From Lepturacanthus savala (Eukaryota; Chordata; Actinopteri; Scombriformes; Trichiuridae), in NCBI GenBank assembly GCA_030544235.1, contig CM060461.1, positions 30,062,633 through 30,126,632 of the forward strand: a DNA stretch of 64,000 nucleotides, given 5' to 3'. The position numbers were made by a program, and so were the translations under genes. Below, piece after piece: positions 35,801 to 49,092 of this stretch. Below the pieces are notes generated by a model. It made no database searches. It saw nothing but the letters and a program-made list of their open reading frames with translations, and had not been told where the DNA came from. Position 1 is the first letter of the stretch; every line of letters starts with the position of its first letter.

Positions 35801-38800
35801 TACATTAGAACAAAATGCCCCAAAAAATGTATATGTAAACTTCTTGCCTTGGTTTGAAAGGATGCAGAAAAAATAAAATGATCATCTTGTTGTATTTGGA
35901 GGATCTGAGGATGTGAGGTGGACTCTGGATCGAGTGGCTGTGGCTCTTGGTAACTTACCTCGACCCTGCCGCCTTGGTCCAGCTTGAATATTTCTGTATT
36001 ATTGATGACTAGCCACACACTCTCTAAGAAACTAACATCTGCACGACGGCGGTCCTGAAAGGATGCTGTGACACCGAAACCAGTGCCATTGAACAGGACG
36101 TGCACGCAGCGATCCGGCACAATTGTGTGATTGCCAACAAAATCGATGAGACTGGAACCGATCACAGTGCACGTGGCGTCGATGATGTCAGGCACACAAC
36201 TGTCAGAGGTGAGGGGACAAGTAGCATCGTCAGCATGATGAAGCTCTCCAGGAAGTGATGAAACAACAGAGGGCTGATTTCTCTGAGACATATGAATCAA
36301 ACATATTTACCTGGAAGTGTTGTCAGCCTCAGTCTCGCAATGGTAGTGTTCTCCACAAGGTACCACAGGATTCCCTCCATATTTCGGACAGCGGATGATA
36401 GTGTCTATTGACTGACAGAACGCAGAGTCTGGATCCATTAATTGACCTAAAAAAAAAAAAAGAACAATTACTTAACTGTGCAAAACTTGTAACAGTGACT
36501 TAAAAATATCATCATCTGTCCCCCTGAGGGACAGTTTAAGCTGTCAGTTCAGCCACATTACCAAACAACAGATTTGCTCATATGTGTCCATCTGCCTCCG
36601 CTCCGATCCAACGGAGGTGAATGGAGTTCAGTTTGTAGTTTGTAGTCAAACTGGATCTACTCCGGTGTGATTATCCAGACTAACAGGGACCCTATAGAGC
36701 TCTAGGATATGACATGGCCACAACCACAGAAACCAAACATGCCACCATTTTGGCAGTAATAAGCAGATATTTGAGTGAATAAATTCAGGGGAGAGCCGAG
36801 TGTGAAAGGAATGTAACAAAGTGATTTTTCCTTAAACCTGCACAAGTCTGACATGTCTACTTTTATCAGCCTGTTATGTGACCAGACAGAACTGCTTAAG
36901 TCTTGAGGATAAGTCTTGGGCTCAGCTTGGAAAGGTTTAAGGCTAAAGAGACTAACAGCTTGTGTGTTAACCTCTTCCTTTACTTCTTTTCGACATCAGC
37001 TTTCCTGTTTGTGTCACTTTTGTGGAGCAAAAAGAGCAAAAAGAGCTTTTAGAGTAGGACAGTGAAAAGTTGATCAGTTGTATCTGGATACTGCAGGTCT
37101 GCACGTCCTCTTCAATAGAAAGACTTTTGAAAAGCACCTTGGACTCTGTAATATCTAATCTCATTGGTCTTCTAAATCCATGTGATCATGCAGTGCTGAA
37201 CATTTCACTGACAAAATGGCCAACGGTCCACTAGAAATCAAGTGGGGTCCAGAGTTCTTTTTGTGGAAAGAGACATTCCTGTTGAATGATTTAAATATTG
37301 TCCTAATGCTGTCAGCATCACAGACTGAATTATATCCATTGTTTTGTGGAGGCAGAAATCAGAGAACACAATAACTGGACGCATAATATCTTGTCAGATT
37401 CTGCCCAAGGGAAGAGAGAAAATCTCGTTGTTTGTTAAGCTTTTAATAATCACTTGCTCTCCTCACCTGAAAATCTGCAGCCGGTGAAGACTTTCCTGGT
37501 GTTTTGAGAATGAGCCGCAGAGACATTATACTTTACCACACCATCTACCAAAGCGACCACGCGCTAAGAACAACAGCAAAGAGGACACTGTCACACAGAC
37601 ATATGAAGATATCAACAAAATGTTGTCAGTCAAACAGAACTATGTCTCGTTCTGTTAAAAATGTATATTTACCATTGTCCCCACTACTGGAAAAATGCTG
37701 AAAAAGAATTGGTCCTGAAATTGTCTCATTAATATTTGGATCTGTAAACATGAAACAGCAGATTTAGAGACTGTTAGGCAATGGCATCCTAAAAGTATCA
37801 GACACTGGATTTAATTCATTTGCTTTGAGATATTCAGATGGACACTGATGACACTGACCGCCACAATTGACGTGGTCGTGTAGAATTCGCTCTTAAACAA
37901 GCAGGTGGATTTAGCAGCTGGATTAACTGACAGGGTATTATAAGGACTGTAAATCGCAGACGCGTGTGCCACTGAGATTGTATCCTGGTAAGAATTGACA
38001 GATGCTTGATCTGTCAGAAAACAGTCATTTTTCTGTCCAGGTTCGTAAAATCCATTAAAGCAAATTGATTGTAGGGTATCATTCATCGCCACCTGTTAAG
38101 AGAGAAGCCATAAATCAACAACAATGTATGTGAATGTTTCTGGTTCTCTTTCTCTCACTGTATATACTATGAAGCTATGAGAGCGTTCATGTACAAAAGG
38201 AGGATTATTAATTACAAGTGACATCATCAGAACCATGAACCATGAATGAGGTTCTTCATTTGATCTGAAACAAAACAATGACACCAAACACCTGCAGGAG
38301 AATTTGGTTAAACCAACAGCAAAAGAGGTATTCAAATGTACAATATAATCATATGACTGCAATAGAAGTAGATGTAGAAATCCTACCAATAATTTCACAA
38401 TAGCAAAACGTAACTGAGTGTGTAAATGATAATAAATGCCTCTATTATAGACAGAGTGTTCTTGCTATTTTCAGGCAACGAACAAACTATTCTGAATATG
38501 AGGCACAAAAAAAGGTAATCAAGTAACGTGAGATGGAGAGTAAATGCCTGATGAAGTCTATGTGAATTCATTTAGGAAGGAAAGAAACAAGGTAGATAGC
38601 TGCTTACCCACTAATGACTTCATGTTCTTGAATATTGAGCAGTGTTGGGCAAGTTACTCAAAAGAGTAATTAGTCACAGTTATGAGTTACTTCTCCCAAA
38701 AAGCTCCTAATATATAAAAGATTATAAACCTATAAACAAAAGTAATTAGTTACTTTGAAAAGTAACTATTGCATTACTTTCAAGTAAATTGTTATGCAAT

Positions 38801-39670
38801 TTTTCATGCTCACTCCTCAAGAAAGGAAGATCAGCAAGAAAAATCTTTGCCACTCAGCTCAAAAATGTACATGTTGTGAAGTGTTTAATATACAAGTGAC
38901 TATATTAGGAAATTCATTAGTTTTATTCATTTCTTTATTCAGAGATGTTTTCCTTCTCTCATTTGCCTTATTGTGTAACTATGACCATGGACTGATGCCT
39001 TAATAGTTAGACGTGCTAAGTTCTGTACGTATCTTTCTTTTCCTTCTTGTTTTTCCTACATATTCTCACTTTAAGGAAATTCATGTTTATTTTAAGACTT
39101 AACTTGAAATATAATATATTAAAATTAATTATAAATGTAGAATAGAGTGCTTATGTCCCCTCATGCATCTTCAGCAAAATGATGCTTGTTTTTAAAGCAT
39201 TTTAAGTCAAAAGAAGTTTGCTTCATACATTTCATTCCATAACTTGTGAATAAAAGTGAAGCATTTTTATGAAAGAAATGGACATAGACATTCAGCTTTG
39301 GTCCAACATGAAGATTCATTTTACTCACGTATGCACGTTTGTATGTTCTGCTCAAGAAACTCAATGGGCAAGCAGAGAGGTCTACCTCTTTAGTAGCTGA
39401 AATAGAAACATGTTGAGAATCATTTAGTGAGTTGACGTCAGTCAGCAGTTGACATAAGGAAAAGCTGCAGATGCTGATGTTGAGGAATAAAGAGCTCTAA
39501 GGAGTCCACTTCAGCCAGGTAGCCTCACAGGTCAAGGGATCGTCAGATCACCTGGTACCCGTCAGGTGTGCTGACATCCATAAACTCCTGGTGTGGGAAC
39601 ATGGATGGAGTTTCTTACAAGAGGCATGGCTGACGGCAGGCAGGGAGAGCAGCAGCAGCAGCAGCAGCAT
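29890..39670 (-). CDS. Secreted alpha-tectorin-like vWD-C8-ZP domain protein, copy B
   Basis: Mirror copy of the gene at 8126-17904, with the same 17 exons and phases. Exons in coding order are 39619-39670, 39329-39396, 37859-38092, 37673-37741, 37467-37563, 36311-36446, 35959-36199, 34340-34499, 33281-33362, 33111-33170, 32809-33002, 32437-32565, 32125-32312, 31694-31857, 31302-31547, 30187-30343, 29890-29982. Splice sites, signal peptide, vWD, C8, EGF-like and ZP regions and the RRRR furin site are intact, so both copies appear functional. Outside exons 3-4 only a few coding differences were seen: exon 2 (T to A plus a silent Leu change), exon 6 (I to M, E to A), exon 7 (D to G), exon 9 (I to K) and exon 15 (one silent Val change). 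Confidence 0.9.
30450..31207 (+). mobile_element. Truncated LINE 3' end in intron 15 of ZP copy B
   Basis: Mirror of 16588-17335, with the (ATTGAA)-type terminus at about 31190-31207. Confidence 0.85.
34845..35165 (-). mobile_element. tRNA-headed SINE-like repeat, arm B
   Basis: Mirror of 12630-12950, in intron 7 of ZP copy B, with the pol III-like head at the right end. Confidence 0.7.
37673..38092 (-). other. Exons 3-4 of ZP copy B: hypervariable segment
   Basis: Counterpart of 9700-10119. Replacements from A to B include I72V, G73N, T87I, N88Y, F91Y, P95S, L96V, T99A, M105L, L107K, D109E, N116I and L117V in exon 3, and R120Q, M121I, F122L, V124R, P125Q, L130F, S140T and L141M in exon 4. 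The cysteines at 51, 64 and 104 are unchanged. Confidence 0.85.
38636..38800. repeat. Dispersed fish repeat starting CAGTGTTGGGCAAG, arm B
   Basis: Mirror of 8995-9160, in intron 2 of ZP copy B. Confidence 0.55.
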
Positions 39671-40212
39671 GTTGGAGGAGAGCAGTCAGCTGACAGAGCT
39701 GGAGGACACACAGTCACATGTCACCGGCATCCCAGAATCTCAACGGAAATACACTAAAAAGCAATATGCTCAGCCCCCATAAGTAGTTTTATCTGGTTTA
39801 AATAATAGTTTTTACTGTGTTATTGAATTATATTTGTGTTAGTTATTTAATTCTCAAATGTACTGCCCCTCCCTAAAAGCAGCTGATTTAACGCAATTAA
39901 AAGTATTTTGGAGAAAAGCATGTAAAATTTATTCTTCTGGTTTGCAAACATATGCAAACCAGAAGACACTTTGTCCTCCACTGAATGAGTTCTGATTTCC
40001 AAAAATCTCCTTTTTTGGCAAATAAGTCATTTATAACCTTTATATATGTGATATTTGTTAAGTAAAATATATGGCTGTCTGAATGTTCCCTTTATTGAAG
40101 GTTAAGCAAAAAATCTGTAAAAGTTTTAATTAGATTTAAATATGTAGGAGTTATGCTGTTACGTTCACTGAATTTATATTTACTTTTTGTACCAAAACTA
40201 AGGAGTATAAGT

Positions 40213-41090
40213 AATTATGTTAGCTACTATCATTTACTGTTAGCTAATGTTAGCCACTGTTAGCTACTATCATTTACTGTTAGCTAATGTTAGCTACTGT
40301 TAGCTACTGTCATTTACTATTAGCTAATGTTAGCCACTGTTGGGTACTATCATTTACTATTAGCTAATGTTAGCCACTGTTGGCTACTGTCATTTACTAT
40401 TAGCTAATGTTAGCTACTGTCATTTACTTTTAGCTAATGTTAGCCACTGTTGGCTACTGTCATTTACTATTAGCTAATGTTAGCTACTGTCATTTACTGT
40501 TAGCTAATGTTAGCCACTGTTAGCTACTATCATTTACTGTTAGCTAATGTTAGCTACTGTTAGCTATTATAATTTACTGTTAGCTAATGTTAGCCACTGT
40601 TAGCTACTATCATTTACTGTTAGCTAATGTTAGCTACTGTTAGCTACTGTCATTTACTATTAGCTAATGTTAGCCACTGTTGGGTACTATCATTTACTAT
40701 TAGCTAATGTTAGCCACTGTTGGCTACTGTCATTTACTATTAGCTAATGTTAGCTACTGTCATTTACTTTTAGCTAATGTTAGCCACTGTTGGCTACTGT
40801 CATTTACTATTAGCTAATGTTAGCTACTGTCATTTACTGTTAGCTAATGTTAGCCACTGTTAGCTACTATCATTTACTGTTAGCTAATGTTAGCCACTGT
40901 TAGCTACTATCATTTACGGTTAGCTAATGTTAGCCACTGTTAGCTACTATCATTTACTGTTAGCTAATGTTAGCCACTGTTAGCTACTATAATTTATTAT
41001 TAGCTAATGTTAGCCACTGTTAGCTACTATCATTTACTATTAGCTAATGTTAGCCACTGTTAGCTATGTTTAGCCAGTGTTAGCTACTGT
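40213..41090. repeat. Minisatellite, about 40-bp unit, arm B
   Basis: Reverse complement of the array at 6437-7585 but about 270 bp shorter, so whole units were gained or lost after the arms separated. Confidence 0.97.
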
Positions 41091-41922
41091 TATGTAACTA
41101 TTACATTGACTGAATTTATATCACTCTAATGTATTTACATGGATCTCTCCTCTCTTGAAATATTTAATTAAATTCTATGCAAAATATTTTTTCTAGTGCT
41201 GAAAAATGTAAGTACAATCAGTTTAAAAGATATAATTACAATCGGTTTAAAATGCGACTACAATAACTTACAAATAGAAGTACATCAACCTAAAAATATA
41301 TCTTGAGTTAGATAAATTAGATAAATTAATTTCATGCAACCACTTGACACAGTAAAAATAATTTCAACAAAACATTTTTTCAGTGAAGAGTTGACTTCAT
41401 CTCAGATGACACAGTATAAACGATCACATTTCCAAACATGAAAACACACATCACATAAAATACACAGCAAGTCTGGTCTGCTGGATGCTGCCAAAGTCCA
41501 CGAAACCTACACACTGCACCTTTAAGTAGAATATTCCATAAGTACTCTTCTTCTTTACAGTAAATACTATGGTTACAGGGATATCACTATTTTTCTACTT
41601 TGCTGGCAGAACAAATATAAAACCTATGTGTGTATTCAAAGCCCTCCACCAGCTTTAATTCTCTTATCAATGGTTTTAATGATCTGTGACACATCAGACA
41701 TTAAAGCTTTACTCATAGAAACTTAATGTAAGTGGCTGAACTGACATGAAGGGCTCATTAAACACATCCGGACAATCAGAATACTATTTTCTATGCATTT
41801 CTGACAAACAAGATTGATTTATTTGCTGTTAAATGATAATTATTCCAAAGAATTTCTGTCTGCAGTCAGAAAAAATGAAGGTAACAGAACTGCAGATGCA
41901 AAATTTTAGAATGCACATGCAA

Positions 41923-41927
<5 letters not shown>

Positions 41928-42019
<92 letters not shown>
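41928..42019. repeat. (CA)n microsatellite, long allele
   Basis: About 46 uninterrupted CA units at the position matching 546-577, without the LINE that follows it in arm A. Confidence 0.97.
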
Positions 42020-42021
<2 letters not shown>

Positions 42022-42652
42022 CTGAACATAGAGGAGCAGATCATAGTCGATCAGACCCATTGTCCCTCCACATGACCTGCACCGTAAAACTTGAGTAGAT
42101 TGATGTATATTTTACAATAAATCACAGTATTACTCTAGTAAATCACAGTAGTCAAAGAGTTAGTGTATTATAATAGTGAATCGCACTATTTTATTGTTTG
42201 TTTGTTTTTTTAATTTTACATTTAATCACCTAATACTGTAAATATAACTGGAATCCCAGCATTTTTTTTCATTTTACAGTTAATTACTATATATTGTAAA
42301 TACAACTGGAATCCCGGTATTTAAATATCAATGTCAAGTTTATTTGTGTAGCACGTTTAAAAAAGCTGGTGGTTTACCAAAGTGATGGACATAACAATTA
42401 AAACAATAGCAAACAGCATAACAATAAAAGTAACATATAGACATAAAAATAGACATTAACACAATAAAAAGGATAAAATAAATAAAAGAATAAGAATACC
42501 AAATAAAATAAGTGCATTTTTAGGCATGCTTTAAAAGCGGCGAGGCTATTTGCAGTTGATTTTTATTTTACAGTTAATCACCTAAAACTGTGAACACACC
42601 TGAAATCACCTTATTTCTTTGATTGGGAGGCGAGTGGATGTTTTTGTCTTAC

Positions 42653-42829
42653 CTTCTGGAGTCTTTCTGGCCAATCGAGGAGAACGGGTTCTTGTGAGGC
42701 TTCGGCACAGAGGGACGCAGACTTCGACTGTGACTTCTCATGCCTCACATCATCATCATATATAGGCCTGTGTGCAGCGTGGAGGCTGAGCTCACATCTG
42801 GGAAAAACCTGTTTCACTGCATTGTTCAT
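42653..42829 (-). CDS. Possible exon, unknown protein
   Basis: A 59-codon open segment starting at ATG (42829) and ending exactly at a good donor, AAG followed by GTAAGA. The peptide is hydrophilic and ends VLLDWPERLQK; it matches no family I recognise. If real, the following exons on the minus strand would lie inside arm B, where none was found before the ZP gene. It may equally be chance. Confidence 0.25.
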
Positions 42830-43168
42830 GACAGTGTCTCATATCGCTGATTAAATCAGGAGGAGATGAAAACGTGACAGGCAACAATTATAGATACAAC
42901 ACAATGAAGCATAAAACATTGAAGCCCTGGCATAAAAGACTAATCAGGAGGAAACATTTATTATGGAGGGATCATACACTGAACTTTCACAGAAATGTCA
43001 CATGTAAGATTAAAGATATGATTAGTAATAACTAATTAAATTAAGCATTGTGAGCATTCTACCAACTATTTAATTAAGATCTTGTGTTTATTTGGCATCT
43101 GAGTCAAACATTATGTCCCATACAATCACATAGTTTATGTGACTGTATGCAGTGGAACCACCGAGCAA

Positions 43169-43171
<3 letters not shown>

Positions 43172-43219
<48 letters not shown>
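43172..43219. repeat. (GT)n microsatellite
   Basis: About 24 uninterrupted GT units. Confidence 0.95.
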
Positions 43220-43223
<4 letters not shown>

Positions 43224-43364
43224 TGTACATTTTATAAAAATGTTATATCATTAGTGCTTTCATGTTATAATATATCTGCACTTCTTTGCCATTCCTCGCG
43301 TCCATTCCTGCATGTGTCATGGCCGAGGAGCCGGGTTGTGACATCATAGAACTTAATAATGAAG

Positions 43365-43515
43365 CTCTAATTCTAATGAATACATAATTATTTCCAGTAA
43401 TTTTTGATTCTTTCTGATAGTCAATTCCACCTGAAGAATTAGCGTAAGACACAACATTTATGGCTGCTGAGGCTAAATAAACCACACATTTTATTTGGTA
43501 TCAGCGTGGCACAAC
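43365..43515. mobile_element. LTR 3' fragment related to 25523-26150
   Basis: Shares GATAGTCAATTCCACCTGAA, ACAACATTTATGGCTGC, and the GGTATCAGCGTGGCACAACA end with the last 140 bp of the nested LTR. Its left part is missing. Confidence 0.55.
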
Positions 43516-43999
43516 ACTCCCATCATTTTCCTTTAAAGAGAAATGGGTCCGGGTTCATATCGGGTAAAGCTGCATTGCATGTGTCTATATCTATGTTCCG
43601 CATACTAAGAATGCTGCTTCTCTTTGATGTGACTCTGGTACATTCTTCAACTCATAAGACAAAGCTGAATAATTGCACCCTGTCAACCTGTCAACCATGA
43701 AAAGATGAAAACACTGTAAAGGATCCTGTTTGACAAGGAGCTCTGGTACATTCTAATCATGTTTTTAATTGATTGCAGCTACTGTCATGGGGATGTTTCC
43801 CATGCTGAAAAAGAACAACGTGTCAAAGATAGAAATGTCACGTTGAGTCACCTCATATAGGCCACGTGATATATAATCAGAGGCTCAGCTTGCATTAGGC
43901 AAGACAGGCAGCTGCTTGGAGCCGGTCGTCAATGGGAAATTGCATTGCAATCAACAACGTAGCTGATGTAACAACTATAGTTTGGGGAAATGTACCTGT

Positions 44000-44263
44000 T
44001 GATGTTCTACCAGTCTGTAGATGTTCTACCAGTCTGTAGATGTTCTTCCAGTCTGTAGATGTTCTTCCAGTCTGTGGATGTTCTACCAGTCTGTAGATGT
44101 TCTACCAGTCTGTAGATGTTCTTCCAGTCTGTAGATGTTCTACCAGTCTGTAGATGTTCTACCAGTCTGTAGATGTTCTACCAGTCTGTAGATGTTCTAC
44201 CAGTCTGTAGATTGTCTACCAGTCTGTAGATGTTCTACCAGTCTGTAGATGTTCTACCAGTCT
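44000..44263. repeat. Minisatellite, 19-bp unit GATGTTCTACCAGTCTGTA
   Basis: About 14 units with variants (CTTCC for CTACC, one TTGTC). An SspI-free, highly regular array in otherwise single-copy sequence. Confidence 0.95.
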
Positions 44264-44636
44264 GTGGTTGCCAGCGTCCTCTCCTACACTGTGGACAAAC
44301 TGCTGGGAATTATAGACAACACCATCCACCCTCTGACCACTGTCATCAGCAGCCAGAGAAGCTGATCAGCAACTGCTGCTAAAAAAATAAGGACAAACAG
44401 ACTGAAAAACTCTTTTGTCCCAGTTTCATCAAACTGGTCCACTCCTCACTGGGGGGAGGAGGATGAACAGGAAAATAAAAGGGAACCTGTTGTAACCTGT
44501 GAATCACTACATAATCATATAGCAATCACAACTATAACAATATATAACTTTTCTAGTCATGTGGAATATTACATTTGTCAATATTAATATAATGTTATTA
44601 TTGTATATATTATAATATATCTTTTTACAAACATAT

Positions 44637-45513
44637 ATACTTACATACTCACATAGATACTCATTTACATACATACATACATACTCATTAACTTACATAC
44701 ATGCTCACTCACATACATACATACATTCATCCTGACTAACATACATAGATATATACATACATACTGTACATTCTCACTACCATACATACATCTGAACGTG
44801 CATACATACATACATAGATACATACATAGATACATACATCCTCACGAACATACTTACATAGTCACATACATACATACATACATAGTCACATTCATCCTCA
44901 CTCACATACATACAAACACTATATACATACATATGTACATGCATATATTCATACTCACATACATACATCCTCACTTACATACATACATACAGTACACACA
45001 TACATACATACATACTCACATACATACATACTTACTCATTAACATACAAACATACATACATCCATTCATACTCAAATACATCCATACATCCATATATCCA
45101 CATTAACATACATACAAACATATATACATACATACTCACACACACACACACATACATACAAACACATACATACTCATTAACATACAGACATACATACATA
45201 TATAAATACATACATACTCACATACATACATACAGTACATACTCACATGCATGCATACATACATACTCATTAACATACATATATGCTCACTCACATACAT
45301 ACATACGTCCTCGCTCACATACATACAGATACTCATTAACATGCATACATGCTCACTCACATACATACATACATGCATTCACACTCACATACATACATAC
45401 ATACATGCATACATCCTCACTAACAGACATACATACGTCCTCACTCACAAACATACATACATACAAACATATATACATACATACATAGATACTCATTAAC
45501 ATACATACATACA
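44637..45513. repeat. Degenerate (CATA)n array, left part
   Basis: Imperfect CATA/CATAC tetranucleotide repeats interspersed with CTCA and TTAA variants. The array resumes at 50300-50637 and 51336-51500, so one array was split by two transposon insertions. Confidence 0.9.
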
Positions 45514-45908
45514 TACAGTGGGGGAAATAAGTATTTGATCCCCTGCTGAATTTGTAAGTTTGCCCACTTCCATAGAAATGATCAGACTCTGTTTTTTATG
45601 GTTGTTTACTGGTTATGGGTATAGACAGAATATCAGTCGAAAATGCATAAAAAACACACAATCTAAAAGTTATAAATTGTTATGTATTTTATTAAGGGAA
45701 ATAAGTATTTGATCCCCAAGCACAACACAAATCAGTACTTTGTAGAGAAACCTTTGTTGGCAAGCACAGCGATGAGACGTTTCTTGTAGTTGGTCACCAG
45801 GTTTGCTCACAGCGCAGGAGGGATTTTGGCCCATTCATCTTTACAGACAGTCTCTAAATCCTTCAAGTTTCTTGGCTGCCTCTTGGTAACTCGGAGCTTC
45901 AGCTCCCT

Positions 45909-48900
45909 CAATTCAATTCAATTCACTTTATTTATATAGCCCAATTTTACAACACAGTTGTCTCAAAGTGCTTTACAAAATCCAGTCCAAAGTGACTCAG
46001 ACATCCCCCGTCCTTAGACCCTCCTTCTCGGCAAGGAAAAACTCAAAAACCCAGTGGGAAAAAGGAGAAACCTCGAGGAGGACCACAGTGAAGGAGAGAT
46101 CCAATCCCATGGATGGACAGGCTATAGATGAACCAGGACTGACAGACATCCATCTGATGATGAAATAATAGTCTGTAAAGATGTTTCAGTCTGTAGAGAT
46201 GCTGTAGGGTGGAGGCAGAAGGGTGGGTCCAACCAGGCAGGTGAAGGAGTAGGTTCATCAGGGGCCTCCATGAGTCGTATCAGGAGTCGTCATCATTGGG
46301 CCTCGTGCGGATGAACTGAAACAGTAGCCACTCCCCCGAAGGGGAGTGGGGAGAAGGACTCTGGGTGAATAGTGATGTAAAGACCAAGTATAAAGTAGAT
46401 CCTGTTTATTAATGACAGTGGTACATGGTACCAGAAAGAGATGATAGAGCTCCGTGACTGTACTTCCCCCAGTATTCTCACTCCTAGAGCAGCTTAGACT
46501 GTGGGTTGAAGTCTACCTTTAACTACCCTGACCATAGGCCTTTTGGAACAGGAATGTTTTCAATCTAACCTTAAATGCACAGACTGTGTCGGCCTCTTTA
46601 ATAGTAGTTGGGAGTTGGTTCCATAAAACAGGGGCTTGGTAACTAAAGGCTCCAGCTCCTACTGTGCTTTTATGGACCCGTGGAACTACCAGTAGACCTG
46701 CATTCTGAGACCGCAGTGTTCTATTTGGATGGTACGGGACCAGAGCATCTTTAAGATAAGAGGGGCCCATACCATTAATGGTTTTATAAGTGAGGAGTAG
46801 GATTTTAAATGTAATTCTGAACTCAACAGGAAGCCAGTGAAGGGCTTGGAGTATGGGGGTGATGTGTTCTCTTCTATTAGTTCCTGTTAGTAAACGAGCC
46901 GCTGCGTTTTGAACCAGCTGAAAACTTTTTAGGGAACTTTTAGGACACGCTACTAATAGGGAGTTACAGTAATCTAGTCTAAATGTAACAAACGCATGGA
47001 TTAGTTTTTCAGCATCATTTTTAGACAGGATATTTCTAATTTTAGCTATGTTACGCAGGTGAAAGAAGGCTGTTCTACAGGCTTGATTAATATGAGCTTT
47101 GAATGATAAGTCTGGCTCAAATAAAACTCCTAGGTTTTAACTGTGGTGCTAGAAGCTATCTTCACATTATCTAGAGTTACTAGTTGCTCAGATAGGGACT
47201 CTCTAACACTTTTAGGGCCTAATATAATAACTTCAGTTTTATCAGGGTTAAGTAACAGACATCCAGGTCTTTATGTCTCTAACACAGGCGCTAAGTTTAT
47301 GTACTAGCCTGATCTGATCGGGTTTAATTGATAAGTATAGCTGTGTGTCATCTGCGTAGCAGTGGAAATTTATGCCGTGTTTTCTAATAATATTACCCAA
47401 GGGCAGCATATATAGAGTAAACAAAATGGGCCCTAGGACTGACCCTTGTGGGACACCATAGGTGACTCTTGAGTATGATGATGATTGCTGGTTAACGCTA
47501 ACAAACTGGAAACTATTAGATAAATAGGATTTAAACCAGGAGAGAGCGGATCCTCTAATGCCTATGTCCCGTTCCAATCTCTGCAATAAGATGCTATGGT
47601 CGATTGTGTCAAACGCAGCACTTAGATCCAGCAGGACCAGAACCGAGCCCAGTCCATCATCAGCAGCCAGCAACAAGTCATTAGTGACCTTGACTAGTGC
47701 TGTTTCAGTGCTGTGATGGGCCCGAAAACCAGACTGAAAATCTTCAAATAAACTATTGTCCTGTAAGTGCTGACACAGCTGTTGAACTACCACTCTTTCA
47801 AGAACTTTTGAAAGAAAGGGTAGATTTGAAATTGGCCTGTAGTTTACTAAAATATCTGCCTCAAGAGTGTTTTTCTTTAAGAATGGTTTAATGACTGCGT
47901 GTTTAAAAGCCTGCGGCACGTATCCAGTTATTAGGGACATGTTAATTATATCCAAGATATTATCAATAATTAAGGGCAGCGTCTCTTTAAGTAGTTTAGT
48001 TGGAATTGGGTCTAGAATACACGTAGTTGACTTAGATGAGATAATGATTTTAGTTAACTGGGCTGGGTTTGCAGGGGTGAATTTATCCAGTAATATTACT
48101 GGGTTTAAAGCAGCTTCTAAGCTACAGCCTGAGCTTCCTCAGCACTGATGTTAGGAAGGATTTGATCTATTTTATCTCTAATACTTATGATTTTATTATT
48201 AAAGAAATTTAAGAAGTTATCACAGCTGAGACTAACTGGAATAGATGGATCTACTGAGCTGTGACTGTTGGTCAGCCTGGCTACAGTGCTGAACAGGAAT
48301 CTGGGGTTATTGATCTGTGCGGGAGCATCTTTTCTAATTTACGTGTAGCTTTTTTAAGGGAACGGGTTTCAGTATTATACCAGGGGGATAATGTCCTGGG
48401 TCTAACAGTTTTACACTAACTAACTAACTCATCACATGTAGCAGGACACAACATGTCTGAGCTGCTGTTCTCATAATTATATGTGGGGGTGAATATAGGC
48501 CAAATTATCTCTATATATTTTAAAACGGAATAGTCACATAGTGCTCTTTTTATTTCAGTTTTAACTACTGGTGAGGAATTATCATTCATTATAAACTGAA
48601 AGGTAATTAGGAAGTGATCTGAAAGAACTGGGTTATGGGGGAGAACAACAAGGTCACTAATCTCAATACCATAAGTTAAAACCAGATCCAGGGTGTGCTT
48701 GTGACTGTGGGTTGGTTTATTTACATTCTGAGTAAAGCCAATTCCATCTAGTATGCTGCCAAAAGCTACTAGTTACTTAGAGAGTCACTATTGTTATCAA
48801 CATGTATGTTAAAGTCTCCTACAATTACAATTTTGTCATAGTTTAACACTATACTGGACAGAAAGGTAGAGAATTCTGCTAAAAATACAGAATAGGGACT

Positions 48901-49092
48901 AGGAGGGTGATAAACAACTGCAAATAGGGCTGTTTTTTTGTTTGTCTGCCTGGAATCAGTCATTGATAAAAGCAAAGTTTCAAATGACTGATAGTTATGA
49001 TTATTTTTGGGACTAACACCTAAACTAGAGTGAGAGATGACTGCAACTCCTCCACCTCGACCAGTGCTTCTGGCTGTATGAAAGTTAATATG
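45909..49092 (-). mobile_element. LINE copy 2, 5'-truncated, inside the Tc1-like element
   Basis: Same family as 585-5604, beginning within the endonuclease region (about 49092) and ending with the CAATTCAATTCAATTC terminus at 45909. It has several lesions absent from copy 1: a small deletion near 47263, a single-base loss near 47137 and a deletion of about 100 bp near 48310. It therefore encodes only fragments of reverse transcriptase (46519-46770 and 47248-47955, with YADDTQLY retained). No clear target-site duplication was found. Confidence 0.9.

Larger units (their letters stand above)
27240..42568 (-). repeat. Palindrome arm B (inverted duplicate of arm A)
   Basis: Same content as arm A in opposite orientation. 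The outer limit of 42568 is only where arm A is cut by the window edge; the duplication may extend further right. It contains ZP-domain gene copy B on the minus strand. It keeps the empty site for the LINE present in arm A, and it carries a longer CA microsatellite there. Confidence 0.95.
42569..44636. other. Sequence right of arm B, mostly unannotated
   Basis: It may still belong to the palindrome, since arm A is cut by the window edge. Identifiable items are a possible coding exon (42653-42829), a GT run (43172-43219), an LTR fragment (43365-43515) and a minisatellite (44000-44263). Nothing else was recognised. Confidence 0.6.

Noticed and set aside
44777..45499. Several open frames rich in Tyr, His and Thr
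   Set aside because: They are translations of the CATA array and appear in both strands.
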